Position numbers and translations under genes: made by a program. Below, piece by piece: positions 24,343 to 32,986 of a DNA stretch of 58,441 nt; positions within the stretch are counted from its first letter, which is position 1; every line of letters begins with the position of its first letter. Under the pieces are notes generated by a model. It saw only the letters and a program-made list of their open reading frames with translations, searched no databases and was not told where the DNA came from. The DNA is taken from the NCBI GenBank assembly GCA_025055455.1, contig JANWXD010000016.1:1-58441 (forward strand), read 5' to 3'. The stretch comes from Bryobacteraceae bacterium (GTDB taxonomy: Bacteria > Acidobacteriota > Terriglobia > Bryobacterales > Bryobacteraceae).

Positions 24343-27300
24343 TTAGAAGTAAATCTTCAGCGAAAGCTGGATGATGCGCGCGTCGCGCGCGCTCGAATAG
24401 GCGCCGAAGTTGGGATCCACCTGCCTGCCAGCCGGGTCGAAGCGGGCTGTCGTGTACAGGCCGGAGAACTGGGTGTGGTTCCAGGCGTTGAACAGCTCGG
24501 TGCGGAACTGGATGAACCTCTCCTCCGACCTTAAGGGGACTCGCTTGCTGATGGCGATGTCCCAGTTGTTCACGCCGGGCCCGTAGAGGAAGTTCACGCC
24601 CGCGTTGCCGAAGTCGCCCCGGGGCGTGCGGGCGAACATCTCGGTCTTGAAGTTGCGGAAGAAGGTCCGCTCGCCTTTCGGGAGGCGGGGATTCCCGATG
24701 ACCGTGATGCGGGCCCCTTCGGTGGAGCCGGTGATATCGGCGCCGTCGGTCGTGCTGAATCCCGGTGTGAAGGGCGCGCCGGTGATGAACGAGGTGATAC
24801 CGCTGATCTGCCAGTTGTCCAGGATCCAGCCGAGCGGCCGAGAACCGAGCCTCGCCCCGAGCTTGGGCAGATCGTAGATGTAGTTGACCACGAACACGTT
24901 CGGCCGGTCATAGGCGAGCGGCCCGTAGTTGCGCTGGCGGGGCGAGAAATACGGGCTTACGCCGGTGTAGTCGTCGTTGGCGACGCCGAGGGTCTTCGAA
25001 CGGGTGTAGGCCAGCCCGAACTGAAGTCCCCGCGTGAAGCGGCGATTCACCGCAACCTGAAGCGAGTTGTAGTTCGACGTTCCCGTGAACTCCTGCAAGT
25101 TGATGTCACCGTAGCCGTAGTACGGCCGCAGGAAGTTATCCGGCAGCGGGCGCCCCGGTTGGGTGGGATCCTCGTTCCTCGGATCGAAGCGGGCGAACAT
25201 GGGGATGGGGTTGAGGTTGCGCCGGACGATCAGGTGCCGCGACAAACCGCCCACATAGGCCACGTCAATGGTGGTGTCCCAGATCTGGTGCTGGATGCCC
25301 AGACTGAAATTCATCGTGGTGGCGTGCTTGTTGTGACCGAGCAGCGTAAGCAGGTTGGAAGGGCCAATCGCGCCGCCGCCCTGCGCATAGGTGTCCAAGT
25401 TGCCGTAGAAGAGCGTCGGAGAGTAGGCGATCGGCGGGTTGCCGTTGGCATAGAACGTCGGGTTGCCTTGCGGCCGGTCCTTGAACATGCCGAAGCCGCC
25501 CCGCAGCGCCGTGCGGCCGTTGCCGAAAAGGTCATAAGCGAAGCCGAAGCGGGGCCCGAACGCCAGCTTGGAAGTGGTGTACAGTCCCGGAGGATAGCCG
25601 TCGCGGCCGCCCACCTTCATGCCGTTGGCGGGCTCCCCAGAGCCGGGAACGAATTGCCCGATCAGCGGCACGGGAGCCAAGTTTCCGGTCAGCGGATCCA
25701 TGGCGACGCGCCGTCCGGACGGGTCCCGCGCGGGCACGTACAAGGCCGGAGCTCGGGCGCGGCTGTAGTAGCGCGGGTCAAAGGTGCTGATGGTCCGGTT
25801 CAGGTCCTCCATCGGCGGCAGATGGTAAAAGCGCATGCCGATATCGAGCGTCAGCCGTTTCGTGACACGCCAATTGTCCTGAAGGTACCACTCGAAATTC
25901 CAGAACCACCAGTCGCCATCCACCCGAGCCGTAGCTTCCGAGTAAGACTGGAAGTTCCCTAGCAGCGCGTTGGCGAAGCTGTGGTTGGAGTCGAACGGGT
26001 TGTTGACGTCGCGCGAGAAGTTGAACGCGCCACGGTAGTTGCCGCCGCCCACCTGGAACTTGCCCGTGCGCTCCAAGTAGATGCCGGCCTTGAGCTGGTG
26101 TGCGCCTTTGACCTTGCTGACGTTGGCGACGAAGCTGTAGATGTCGTTCCAATTCTGATAGGGCACGTTGCCCATGCCGGAGTTGGGCGCGTTGGCCGGC
26201 TGGCCGCCGAACACGACGTTGGGGATGTAATTGTTGGCTCGCGCCGGGAGGTATTTCGTCATGCCCGACTGCGAGTCCGCAAACCACTGCGGCGGGTTGC
26301 CCATCCGGGCGCGGTCGACTTTTTCCTTGTCCACCGGGTCGAAGTACAGATTGTTGCGGCTTTTGCCGAAGATGAACTCGGTGACGAGCGTCGGCGACGC
26401 CGTGTACGTCACGTGGGCGACGTGGCCCTTGCCGGGTTGTCCGAACCGCGTCGGCGTCAGCAGGAAGTTCATGCCGCCGTTGACCCACATGCCGTAGGGC
26501 GTGTCCTGTTCATCCTTGTCCTTGATGAAACGCCAGTAGACGCGCAGCGCGGAGGTGGGATTGGAGTCGATCCGGATCACGTCCTGCCGCTTGGGGTAGG
26601 CGCCGCTGTAGACGGAGCGGTGATTCCAGCGGTAGCGGTTGTTGGGATCCGGGTCGGTGTAGTTGGGAGTTGGGTAGAAGTTCAGGATCGCCTGTCCGAG
26701 CCGGTTGATCCGGGTGGGCGGGATCACGTTGCCGGGGAACGGTTGGCCGGTGAGCGGGTCACGCACCGGGATCAAGGCGCCATTGACGTCGAAGCTTTGG
26801 GAGAAGTCGCCGCGGCGCTCCAGTTCCGTGGGCATGTTGACGAAACGCGTGCCATAGTCCCGGCGCATCCCAATATATTCCTGCGAAAAGAAGAAGAACA
26901 GTTTGTCCCGGTCCGTATTGAACTTCTTGGGAATGTAAACCGGTCCCCCGATCGAGTAACCGCTGATGCGATACCGGTACGGGGACTTGAGAGTGCCGGT
27001 GCGGTTGTTGAAGAAGTTGTTGGCGTTCAGGCTCTCGTGCCGGTAAAAGTTATACGCTGTTCCGTGGAACTCCCGCGTGCCTGACTTGGTGATGACGGTG
27101 ATGACGCCGCCCGCATTTCTGCCAAATTCGGCCTGGTAGTTGGACGTCATGATTTTGATTTCAGCGATGGCGTCCATGTTGGGCTGAAAGTGGATGGTTT
27201 CGTTGGAGCCGGTGTCGAGATTGGTAATGCCGTCAATGGCGAGGTTCTTTTGGTTCTGGCGAGTGCCGTTGATGAACGTGCCGCGAATCGAGTCGGGCGA

Positions 27301-27813
27301 GATCGTCTCGCGGCGCTGGGAGAAGTTGTCCACGACGCCCGGAACGGTCAGCAGGAACGCGAAGAAATCGCGGCCCTTGATGGCGATGTTTTGGATCTGT
27401 TGTTCGGTAATGATACCGGACTTTTCGGCGCTGGCAAGTTGGATGGCTGCGGCTTCCGCGGTCACGCTCACGCTCTCGCGGACTTCGCCCACCTCGAGCG
27501 TGAGGGTGCCGAGGGTACGGATCTCGCTCGTGGTGATGACGATGTCCCGGGTTTCCAGAGCCTTAAAGCCGCTTGCCTTGACGGTGAGCGTGTAGGTTCC
27601 GGCCAGAACGTTGGGGAACACCACCACGCCGTCGGCGCCCGAAGTGGCGGTGATGGCCGCCCCAGTGGCTTGATTAGTGAGCGTGCAAGCCGCCCCAGGC
27701 ACGGCGGCGCCGGTCGGGTCGGCGATGGTCGCTTTCACGGAGCTGGAGATGGTTTGCGCAGCCAGCGCGGCTGGCAGGAGAATGAGGAACAGAGCTAAGT
27801 GCTTGGTCTTCAT
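24343..27813 (-). CDS. Oar-like TonB-dependent outer-membrane protein with carboxypeptidase-regulatory domain
   Basis: 1156 residues. The signal peptide (MKTKHLALFLILLPAALAAQ) leads to a carboxypeptidase-regulatory-like domain (ATIADPTGAAVPGAACTLTNQATG), a plug (EIKIMTSNYQAEFGRNAGGVITVITKSGTREFHG) and a large beta-barrel ending LSLKIYF with terminal Phe. I chose the ATG 10 bp after GGAGG. It belongs to the same broad family as the receptor at 20556-23705 but is clearly a distinct paralogue and not a recent copy. Outer-membrane import of an unidentified polymer product is the likely role. It has no partner gene; the 116 bp upstream contain TTGACA at 27912-27917 without a good -10. Confidence 0.85.
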   Translation of the reverse strand: MKTKHLALFLILLPAALAAQTISSSVKATIADPTGAAVPGAACTLTNQATGAAITATSGADGVVVFPNVLAGTYTLTVKASGFKALETRDIVITTSEIRTLGTLTLEVGEVRESVSVTAEAAAIQLASAEKSGIITEQQIQNIAIKGRDFFAFLLTVPGVVDNFSQRRETISPDSIRGTFINGTRQNQKNLAIDGITNLDTGSNETIHFQPNMDAIAEIKIMTSNYQAEFGRNAGGVITVITKSGTREFHGTAYNFYRHESLNANNFFNNRTGTLKSPYRYRISGYSIGGPVYIPKKFNTDRDKLFFFFSQEYIGMRRDYGTRFVNMPTELERRGDFSQSFDVNGALIPVRDPLTGQPFPGNVIPPTRINRLGQAILNFYPTPNYTDPDPNNRYRWNHRSVYSGAYPKRQDVIRIDSNPTSALRVYWRFIKDKDEQDTPYGMWVNGGMNFLLTPTRFGQPGKGHVAHVTYTASPTLVTEFIFGKSRNNLYFDPVDKEKVDRARMGNPPQWFADSQSGMTKYLPARANNYIPNVVFGGQPANAPNSGMGNVPYQNWNDIYSFVANVSKVKGAHQLKAGIYLERTGKFQVGGGNYRGAFNFSRDVNNPFDSNHSFANALLGNFQSYSEATARVDGDWWFWNFEWYLQDNWRVTKRLTLDIGMRFYHLPPMEDLNRTISTFDPRYYSRARAPALYVPARDPSGRRVAMDPLTGNLAPVPLIGQFVPGSGEPANGMKVGGRDGYPPGLYTTSKLAFGPRFGFAYDLFGNGRTALRGGFGMFKDRPQGNPTFYANGNPPIAYSPTLFYGNLDTYAQGGGAIGPSNLLTLLGHNKHATTMNFSLGIQHQIWDTTIDVAYVGGLSRHLIVRRNLNPIPMFARFDPRNEDPTQPGRPLPDNFLRPYYGYGDINLQEFTGTSNYNSLQVAVNRRFTRGLQFGLAYTRSKTLGVANDDYTGVSPYFSPRQRNYGPLAYDRPNVFVVNYIYDLPKLGARLGSRPLGWILDNWQISGITSFITGAPFTPGFSTTDGADITGSTEGARITVIGNPRLPKGERTFFRNFKTEMFARTPRGDFGNAGVNFLYGPGVNNWDIAISKRVPLRSEERFIQFRTELFNAWNHTQFSGLYTTARFDPAGRQVDPNFGAYSSARDARIIQLSLKIYF

Positions 27814-27929
27814 TGGAGCTTTTCCTCCAAGGGTGGGTGTAAGTGTACGGTAGGTTTGGCACGTTGTGAGAATTGTACTAACCTCTCGGCTTAGCACGGT
27901 CGCCGGGCGCTGTCAATATGATTTTGATG

Positions 27930-29084
27930 TTATGTCGCCCGGCCGCAGCCTTCCGTCGGGCTGATGCCAGCCGGCGCACGGGCCTCGGTCAAGGTCGCCA
28001 AGGTCAGCTCGGCCGCCCGCCGCCAGGAATAGGCCCGTGCCCGCTCCGGACCAGCGGCCGCCAAGCGCGCACGGACGGTTTCGTCGGAGACCAGGCGCTC
28101 CAGGGCCGTCAAGAGTGCTTCCTCGTCGCGCGGATCGAACAGCAACGCAGCGCCATCGGCGAGACTCCGCAGCGGTTCGATGTCGGAGCAGGCCGTCGGG
28201 ATGCCAGCGGCCCACGCCTCGAGCACGGGCAGGCCGAAGCCCTCGAACAGGGATGGATACAGGAACGCCGCGGCATCGCGGTACAGCTCGTAGAGTTCCT
28301 CCCTGGGGATCCAGCCCGTCAGGCGGACCGAACGGCTCAGATCCGCCTCGGCCACGGCGCGTTCCACGGCTTTTGTATGGAACCCTCGCAGTCCAGCCAG
28401 CACGAGAGAGTATTCCGGATGGCGCGCCCGAAAGCGGCCGAAGACGCGCACGAGCCGCTCCAGGTTCTTGTGAGGGTGTAGCGTGGAGACCGTCAGGACG
28501 AGCGGCGCGCACGGCCGCCTCTGGCGCTCCCGGCCGATGTCGAAGAATCGCTCCTCCACGCCGTGGCCGATGACGCGGATCTTTTCCACCGGCGTCGCGT
28601 AATAGCGGGCCAGGTCTGCGGCCGTCGCCTGGGAAACCGCCACGAGCAGCGCCGAGCGGCGCGCCGCCGCCCAAAGCAGCAAGCGCCAGAACGGCAGATC
28701 GAACCAGCGGAAGTATTCGGGGTGCCGCTTGTGTTGGAGGTCGTGGAATACCGTCACTTGCGGACAGGGACAGCACACGGGCGCCGTGAAGCCGGGATTG
28801 AACAGCACGTCCAGCCGCTGGCGTCGCGCCTCGATCGGCAGCACGGTTTGCTCCCAGAGGATGCGCGCGGGGCGGAAGGAGGCGGGCACCGGCTGGGGCG
28901 CGGTCTGGAAGTTCGGGCGTCTCGGAGTCAGGTCGGCGCCCGTTTCCCGATTCGTGAAGATCACGTACTCGTTGACCGGATCCACCTCCGCCAGGGCGCC
29001 GAGCAAATTCCGCAGGTAGATTTCCGTTCCTCCAACGCGGCCGGGGATCAGATAGAGCGCATTCACGCCGATCCGCAGGGGCAT
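27930..29084 (-). CDS. glycosyltransferase family 4 protein
   Basis: 384 residues with the GT-B architecture. The N-terminal part has PGRVGGTEIYLRNLL. The C-terminal part has VSTLHPHKNLERLVRVF and the family signature FEGFGLPVLEAWAAGIPTACSDIEPL (E-x7-E type). Such enzymes transfer a sugar from a nucleotide-sugar with retention of configuration. The start is MPLRIGVNALYL, whose ATG lies 1 nt after the stop of the preceding membrane TPR gene. It is the last gene of a five-gene glycosylation operon. Donor and acceptor are unknown. Confidence 0.88.
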   Translation of the reverse strand: MPLRIGVNALYLIPGRVGGTEIYLRNLLGALAEVDPVNEYVIFTNRETGADLTPRRPNFQTAPQPVPASFRPARILWEQTVLPIEARRQRLDVLFNPGFTAPVCCPCPQVTVFHDLQHKRHPEYFRWFDLPFWRLLLWAAARRSALLVAVSQATAADLARYYATPVEKIRVIGHGVEERFFDIGRERQRRPCAPLVLTVSTLHPHKNLERLVRVFGRFRARHPEYSLVLAGLRGFHTKAVERAVAEADLSRSVRLTGWIPREELYELYRDAAAFLYPSLFEGFGLPVLEAWAAGIPTACSDIEPLRSLADGAALLFDPRDEEALLTALERLVSDETVRARLAAAGPERARAYSWRRAAELTLATLTEARAPAGISPTEGCGRAT

Positions 29085-29085
29085 C

Positions 29086-30798
29086 TTAGCGGAGGCGATT
29101 TCCGATCCGGAGCAGCGCCCGTCGGGCCGCTTCATTTTTGGGATTCAATTGCAGCGCGCGGTGGTAATCCTCGCGGGCCTGCTCCAGCCGCCCGGCGACG
29201 GCATGGACATTGCCGCGGTAGTAGTAAATCAGGTCGTAGTTTGGCTCGAGGGCGGCGGCTTGTTCCAGGGCCTGCAAGGCCTCCTCCAGCCGACCCAGTT
29301 TGCCGTGAACCATGCCGATCTGGGTATAAACGTGCGCGTTGGGTTCGAGCCGAGCGGCTTCCCGGAGTTTCTCCAGGGCCGCGGCGGGCCGTCCGGCGCA
29401 GTCCTCTGCGAGGCCCCAGTCGACCAGCAGGCGGGCATCGGGTTTGCTCAGGCGGGCGGCTTCGGCGAAGTGGCGCAGTGCCTCCGGGCAGCGCTTCTCG
29501 ACGTAGTAGGCCACCGCCAGTTGGAAGTGAGCACGGGCGTTGTGTGGGGACTTGCGGACGGAATCCTCCCACAACGCCACCTCGCTGCCCCAGACTTGCG
29601 CCCGGCGGTGCGTGAGGATTCCCAGCAGCAGCACCCCGGCCATGCCCGCGGCGACGGCGCCCCGGCTCAACTTCGCTCGCCGGAGGAACTCTACTAGGAT
29701 GAAGAGCAATCCCACGAAGGGCAGATAGAGCCGGCGCTCGGCGACGGCGTCGCGGATCGGCACCACGGACGACGTCGGCGCGAAGAGGATCAGCGTAACC
29801 AGCGTGCCGTACCAGGCAAGCGGATAACGGCGGCGGAAGAAAAATGCGGCTCCCACGGCGGCGATAAGCGCCGCCAGCCCCAGGACCGCGCCGTGGTCGA
29901 AGATGCTCCGCGAGATCGGATAAGCATAGTCCACATTCTGGCCCGCGGGCCATAGGAACAGCCGCACATACACCCAAAAAGCGCGCCACTGGGTGAAGAA
30001 GTAATGATGCCAGGGCAGGTCCGGCATGCCGAAACCGGCGGTTTGCGCCGAGGCCAGCACGCGCCAGACAAACCACAGGCCCCCTGCCCCGAGCACGGCG
30101 AGCAAGCTGTACAGGCGCCAGTTGCGAGCGATGGTCCGCCAACCGCCCCACGAGTAGTCCGTGGCCAGCAGCAGGGCGGGCAGCACCGCGGTGTGCTCTT
30201 TAGTCGAGACGGCGGCTCCGTACAGCGCGCTGATGCCGGCCGCGGCCGGCCAAGAAATCGCTTCGTGCCGCCGGTACAGGAAGAGGGCGAAGGCGGCGAG
30301 GAAGAAGAGCACGCTGAGATTTTCCGAGCGGCTGGCGACGTAAGCGACCGCCTCGGTTTGCACAGGGTGAAGGAGGAAGACCGCGGAGGCGAAGGCGGCA
30401 AGCAACTCCCGCCGGACTGTGGCCGTCCCGTCGCCCGCTAGCGTGAGCGCTTTGCGGACCACCCAGAACACCAGCACGGCGTTGGCTACGTGGAACAGCA
30501 GGTTGAACAGATGGTAGGTGTAAGGTTCCAGCTCCGACAGCCGGTAGTTCAACCAGAAGGTCAGCATCAACAAGGGTCGTACGCCGCTCACGACGGCTCT
30601 CAGCGGCTTGTCGCCGAAGTCGTAAGAGTAGAACGGCAGATACTGGTCGTCAAAGACGAAAGGCCCGTGCAGCGCCGGTCGATAAGCTTCGTGCGCCGCC
30701 AGCGAGAGCACGACCGCTCCGGCCGCGACGTGCCAAAATTTCAGGGCGAACTCGGGCGCGGCTCGATTAGCGCGCCGCTTGGCTCTGCCGGCGTCCAT
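29086..30798 (-). CDS. multi-pass membrane protein with C-terminal TPR repeats (TMTC/O-mannosyltransferase-like)
   Basis: 570 residues. About ten hydrophobic segments cover residues 22-380. The first periplasmic loop has GPFVFDDQYLPFY, the DD-type motif typical of TMTC and PMT-like GT-C glycosyltransferases. The C-terminal 170 residues are tetratricopeptide repeats (LRHFAEAARLSKPDARLLVDWGLAEDC, EEALQALEQAAALEPNYDLIYYYRGN). Members of this type are proposed to use lipid-linked sugars, which suits the dolichyl/undecaprenyl-phosphate sugar synthase gene upstream. The start overlaps the end of the DUF2304 gene by 32 nt. Activity is inferred from architecture only. Confidence 0.75.
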   Translation of the reverse strand: MDAGRAKRRANRAAPEFALKFWHVAAGAVVLSLAAHEAYRPALHGPFVFDDQYLPFYSYDFGDKPLRAVVSGVRPLLMLTFWLNYRLSELEPYTYHLFNLLFHVANAVLVFWVVRKALTLAGDGTATVRRELLAAFASAVFLLHPVQTEAVAYVASRSENLSVLFFLAAFALFLYRRHEAISWPAAAGISALYGAAVSTKEHTAVLPALLLATDYSWGGWRTIARNWRLYSLLAVLGAGGLWFVWRVLASAQTAGFGMPDLPWHHYFFTQWRAFWVYVRLFLWPAGQNVDYAYPISRSIFDHGAVLGLAALIAAVGAAFFFRRRYPLAWYGTLVTLILFAPTSSVVPIRDAVAERRLYLPFVGLLFILVEFLRRAKLSRGAVAAGMAGVLLLGILTHRRAQVWGSEVALWEDSVRKSPHNARAHFQLAVAYYVEKRCPEALRHFAEAARLSKPDARLLVDWGLAEDCAGRPAAALEKLREAARLEPNAHVYTQIGMVHGKLGRLEEALQALEQAAALEPNYDLIYYYRGNVHAVAGRLEQAREDYHRALQLNPKNEAARRALLRIGNRLR

Positions 30799-31141
30799 GA
30801 CCCTCGTAGAGGCGGTACTCCAGGATCGCCACGCGCTGCGCCAAGGCGATATTGGCGTCCTTCAGATCTGAAATGACGATCGAGAATCGGTAGAAGACGA
30901 TAAGAAAGAGGCAGCCGACGGCGAAGACCAGAGCCAGGGGGGCGTCCGCGATGCCGGTCAGGGCAGCGATCTGCTCCAAGGCCCAAGGCGAGCGGGAAAT
31001 CGCTAGGAGAACCAGCGCCGCGCTGAGCCAGCTCACGGAGTATTCGACGCGGATGTGGGCGCGCCGTACCGAGCGCAACACCAGCAGGATCAGCAACAGG
31101 CTGAATCCCGTCATGAAATTGGTCAGGCGATCCATAGTCAT
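30767..31141 (-). CDS. DUF2304 family small membrane protein
   Basis: 124 residues. Three hydrophobic segments (FMTGFSLLLILLVL, VSWLSAALVLLAI, APLALVFAVGCLFLIVFYRFS) are followed by a C-terminal coiled coil (LKDANIALAQRVAILEYRLYE), the standard layout of DUF2304 proteins encoded beside polyprenyl-phosphate glycosyltransferases. I chose the ATG that overlaps the upstream stop as ATGA; another ATG lies two codons later. It may hold the GT2 enzyme at the membrane or assist lipid-sugar flipping; this is inference. Confidence 0.75.
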   Translation of the reverse strand: MTMDRLTNFMTGFSLLLILLVLRSVRRAHIRVEYSVSWLSAALVLLAISRSPWALEQIAALTGIADAPLALVFAVGCLFLIVFYRFSIVISDLKDANIALAQRVAILEYRLYEGHGRRQSQAAR

Positions 31142-31866
31142 CTCTTCCAAAGCCGGTGCTCGAATTTCAAAATATTGACGAAGACGCCGAGCAGCACGTG
31201 CACGATGTAGTAAATGGACTTCACCGCGGTGATCGTGCTCTTGCCGGCGAGTCTCGGCCGCATCCGGCAGGGCACTTCGACAAAATCGAACCGCCGGCGC
31301 TGCAACACTACCAAGGCTTCGATCTCGGGATATTCGAGGGGAAAGCTCTTGCTGAAGACTTCGAGAGCGGCGCGGTTGACTCCGACGAATCCCGAAGTCG
31401 GGTCGCGCACCGTCTTGCCCAGGATGGGGCGCAACACCAAGCGAAAAAACTTGGTGCCGGCCAGCCGCAACAGGCTGGTGCGATTCTCGTCTCCGTCCAG
31501 GTAGCGGGAGCCGATCACCATCTGGCAGCCGGAGGTGCGGAGCGCTTCGTACAGCCGCGGGATGTCGCGCGGGTCATGTTGCCCGTCGCCGTCCACCCGA
31601 ATCACGTACTGATAGCCGAGTTCGTAAGCCAACTTGTAGCCTGCCTGCACGGCGCCGCCCAATCCGAGATGGTGCGGCAGCGAGAGCACGGCAGCTCCAG
31701 CGTCGCGGGCGACGCGCGCCGTTCCGTCCGTAGAGCAGTCGTCGATCACGAGCACCGGGATGGCGGGCCACACGGCCTGGATCTCGCGAACGACCCGGCC
31801 CACGGCCTGCTCTTCGTTGAAGGCCGGCACGATGACCAGCAGGGCCGCGTCGGCCGGCGGAGTCAT
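31138..31866 (-). CDS. GT2 family polyprenyl-phosphate sugar synthase (DPM1-like)
   Basis: 242 residues. GT-A signatures are VIVPAFNEEQAVGRVVREI, VIDDCSTDGTARVARDAGA and VDGDGQHDP, followed by GSRYLDG and the C-terminal amphipathic DPM1-like part (SGFVGVNRAALEVF). Such enzymes charge undecaprenyl or dolichyl phosphate with a sugar at the cytoplasmic face. The ATG overlaps the previous stop (ATGA), and its own stop overlaps the DUF2304 start in the same way, indicating tight translational coupling. It likely supplies the lipid-linked donor for the TMTC-like protein in this operon. Confidence 0.85.
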   Translation of the reverse strand: MTPPADAALLVIVPAFNEEQAVGRVVREIQAVWPAIPVLVIDDCSTDGTARVARDAGAAVLSLPHHLGLGGAVQAGYKLAYELGYQYVIRVDGDGQHDPRDIPRLYEALRTSGCQMVIGSRYLDGDENRTSLLRLAGTKFFRLVLRPILGKTVRDPTSGFVGVNRAALEVFSKSFPLEYPEIEALVVLQRRRFDFVEVPCRMRPRLAGKSTITAVKSIYYIVHVLLGVFVNILKFEHRLWKR

Positions 31867-32873
31867 AAGGCTGCCACCTCGCGCAGCGGGATCGCGTGGC
31901 TCGCGAGAAGACGCCGAAATTCCTCCGATGGAATGCGCGCGCCGCGGCGGATGGCGCGGCGCTGGCGCCACAGCGTGGGTAACCGCCAGGCGGCGGCAGC
32001 ATGCGCGCGCGCCACGAACCAGGCCAAGCGCCAAGTGGGGTGGCCCTGACGCTGGAAGGCCGCCGCAGCGCCGCGACCCCGCAGCAGGAACGCTACGTGC
32101 CAGGCGTAGCGGGCCGGCGCCGCCAGCAGAGCGCGCAGCAGCGAGCTGGCGGGAAAGTTCTTGGCGATCACGAACAGTCGATTGCGCTCCACGTAATATG
32201 CCTTTAGCGCGGAAGCCCGACCCGCGGTGTACGAGTAACGGTGTTCCACAATGGCTTGGGGCACGTACAGGCACCGCCACCCCGCCCAGCGCGCCCGTAA
32301 ACCCAAGTCGACGTCCTCACAATACAGGAAGAATTCTTCGTCGAAGCCGCCGATCTGCTCGATCATCGCCCGCCGGTAGAGCGCCGCACAAGCGCTGGGA
32401 AACAGGACCTCCTCCTCACGGGCGTATTCCCAAGCCGGACGGCCGTGTCCCCGCTGCTTGCTGCTGCCGTCGGCGGCCACCAGCATACCGGCGGAATCCA
32501 GCACTTCGGTCCCCGCCAGAAGGATTTGCGGCGCGCACATGCCCACATCGGGATGTCGCTCCATGGCCTGGACGAGTGTGGCGAGCCACTCCGGGTGAGC
32601 CACGATATCGTCGTTAAGAGCCCCCAGAAACGGGGCGCTCGAAGTGCGCCAGCCACAGTTCACGGCCGCGCCGAAACCTTCGTTACGAACATTCTCCACA
32701 AGCCGCGCGCCGAGCGCACAGGCCAAGGAGCGACTCCGTCTTTGACCGCTGTTGTCCACCACGACGACGTCGAAGTTAGGGTATGTCTGCATGCGAAGCG
32801 ACTGTAAGCACGCTTCCAGGGCGGCGTCCGCCTCGAGCGTCGGAACGACCAGGGTGACACGGGGACCGGACAA
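31863..32873 (-). CDS. GT2 family glycosyltransferase (rhamnosyltransferase-like)
   Basis: 336 residues. GT-A motifs are LVVPTLEADAALEACLQSL, VVVDNSG, GFGAAVNCGWR and LNDDIV (the DxD-like site), followed by FDEEFFLYCEDVDLGLRARWAGW, typical of rhamnosyl- and galactofuranosyl-transferases. The C-terminal part is basic with a long helical stretch. It is the first gene of the five-gene operon. The only start that keeps VTLVVP is a TTG; no Shine-Dalgarno precedes it, while TACAAT lies 6 bp upstream, so a leaderless start is possible. Confidence 0.85.
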   Translation of the reverse strand: MSGPRVTLVVPTLEADAALEACLQSLRMQTYPNFDVVVVDNSGQRRSRSLACALGARLVENVRNEGFGAAVNCGWRTSSAPFLGALNDDIVAHPEWLATLVQAMERHPDVGMCAPQILLAGTEVLDSAGMLVAADGSSKQRGHGRPAWEYAREEEVLFPSACAALYRRAMIEQIGGFDEEFFLYCEDVDLGLRARWAGWRCLYVPQAIVEHRYSYTAGRASALKAYYVERNRLFVIAKNFPASSLLRALLAAPARYAWHVAFLLRGRGAAAAFQRQGHPTWRLAWFVARAHAAAAWRLPTLWRQRRAIRRGARIPSEEFRRLLASHAIPLREVAAL

Positions 32874-32986
32874 AACTCGATTGTAATGGATCTTCTTAGA
32901 TCGCCTGCGGGGCTGGGAAGCCGGCGCGGCGGCCAGGGGCAGAGGAGGGGCGCGAGCTACTTAGGGATAGCCGCAGCCGATGAGAC

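Noticed and set aside
27857-27862. TGGCAC resembling a sigma-54 -24 element
   Set aside because: No GC/TTGC -12 element at the required spacing, and it faces away from a gene start on its own strand.
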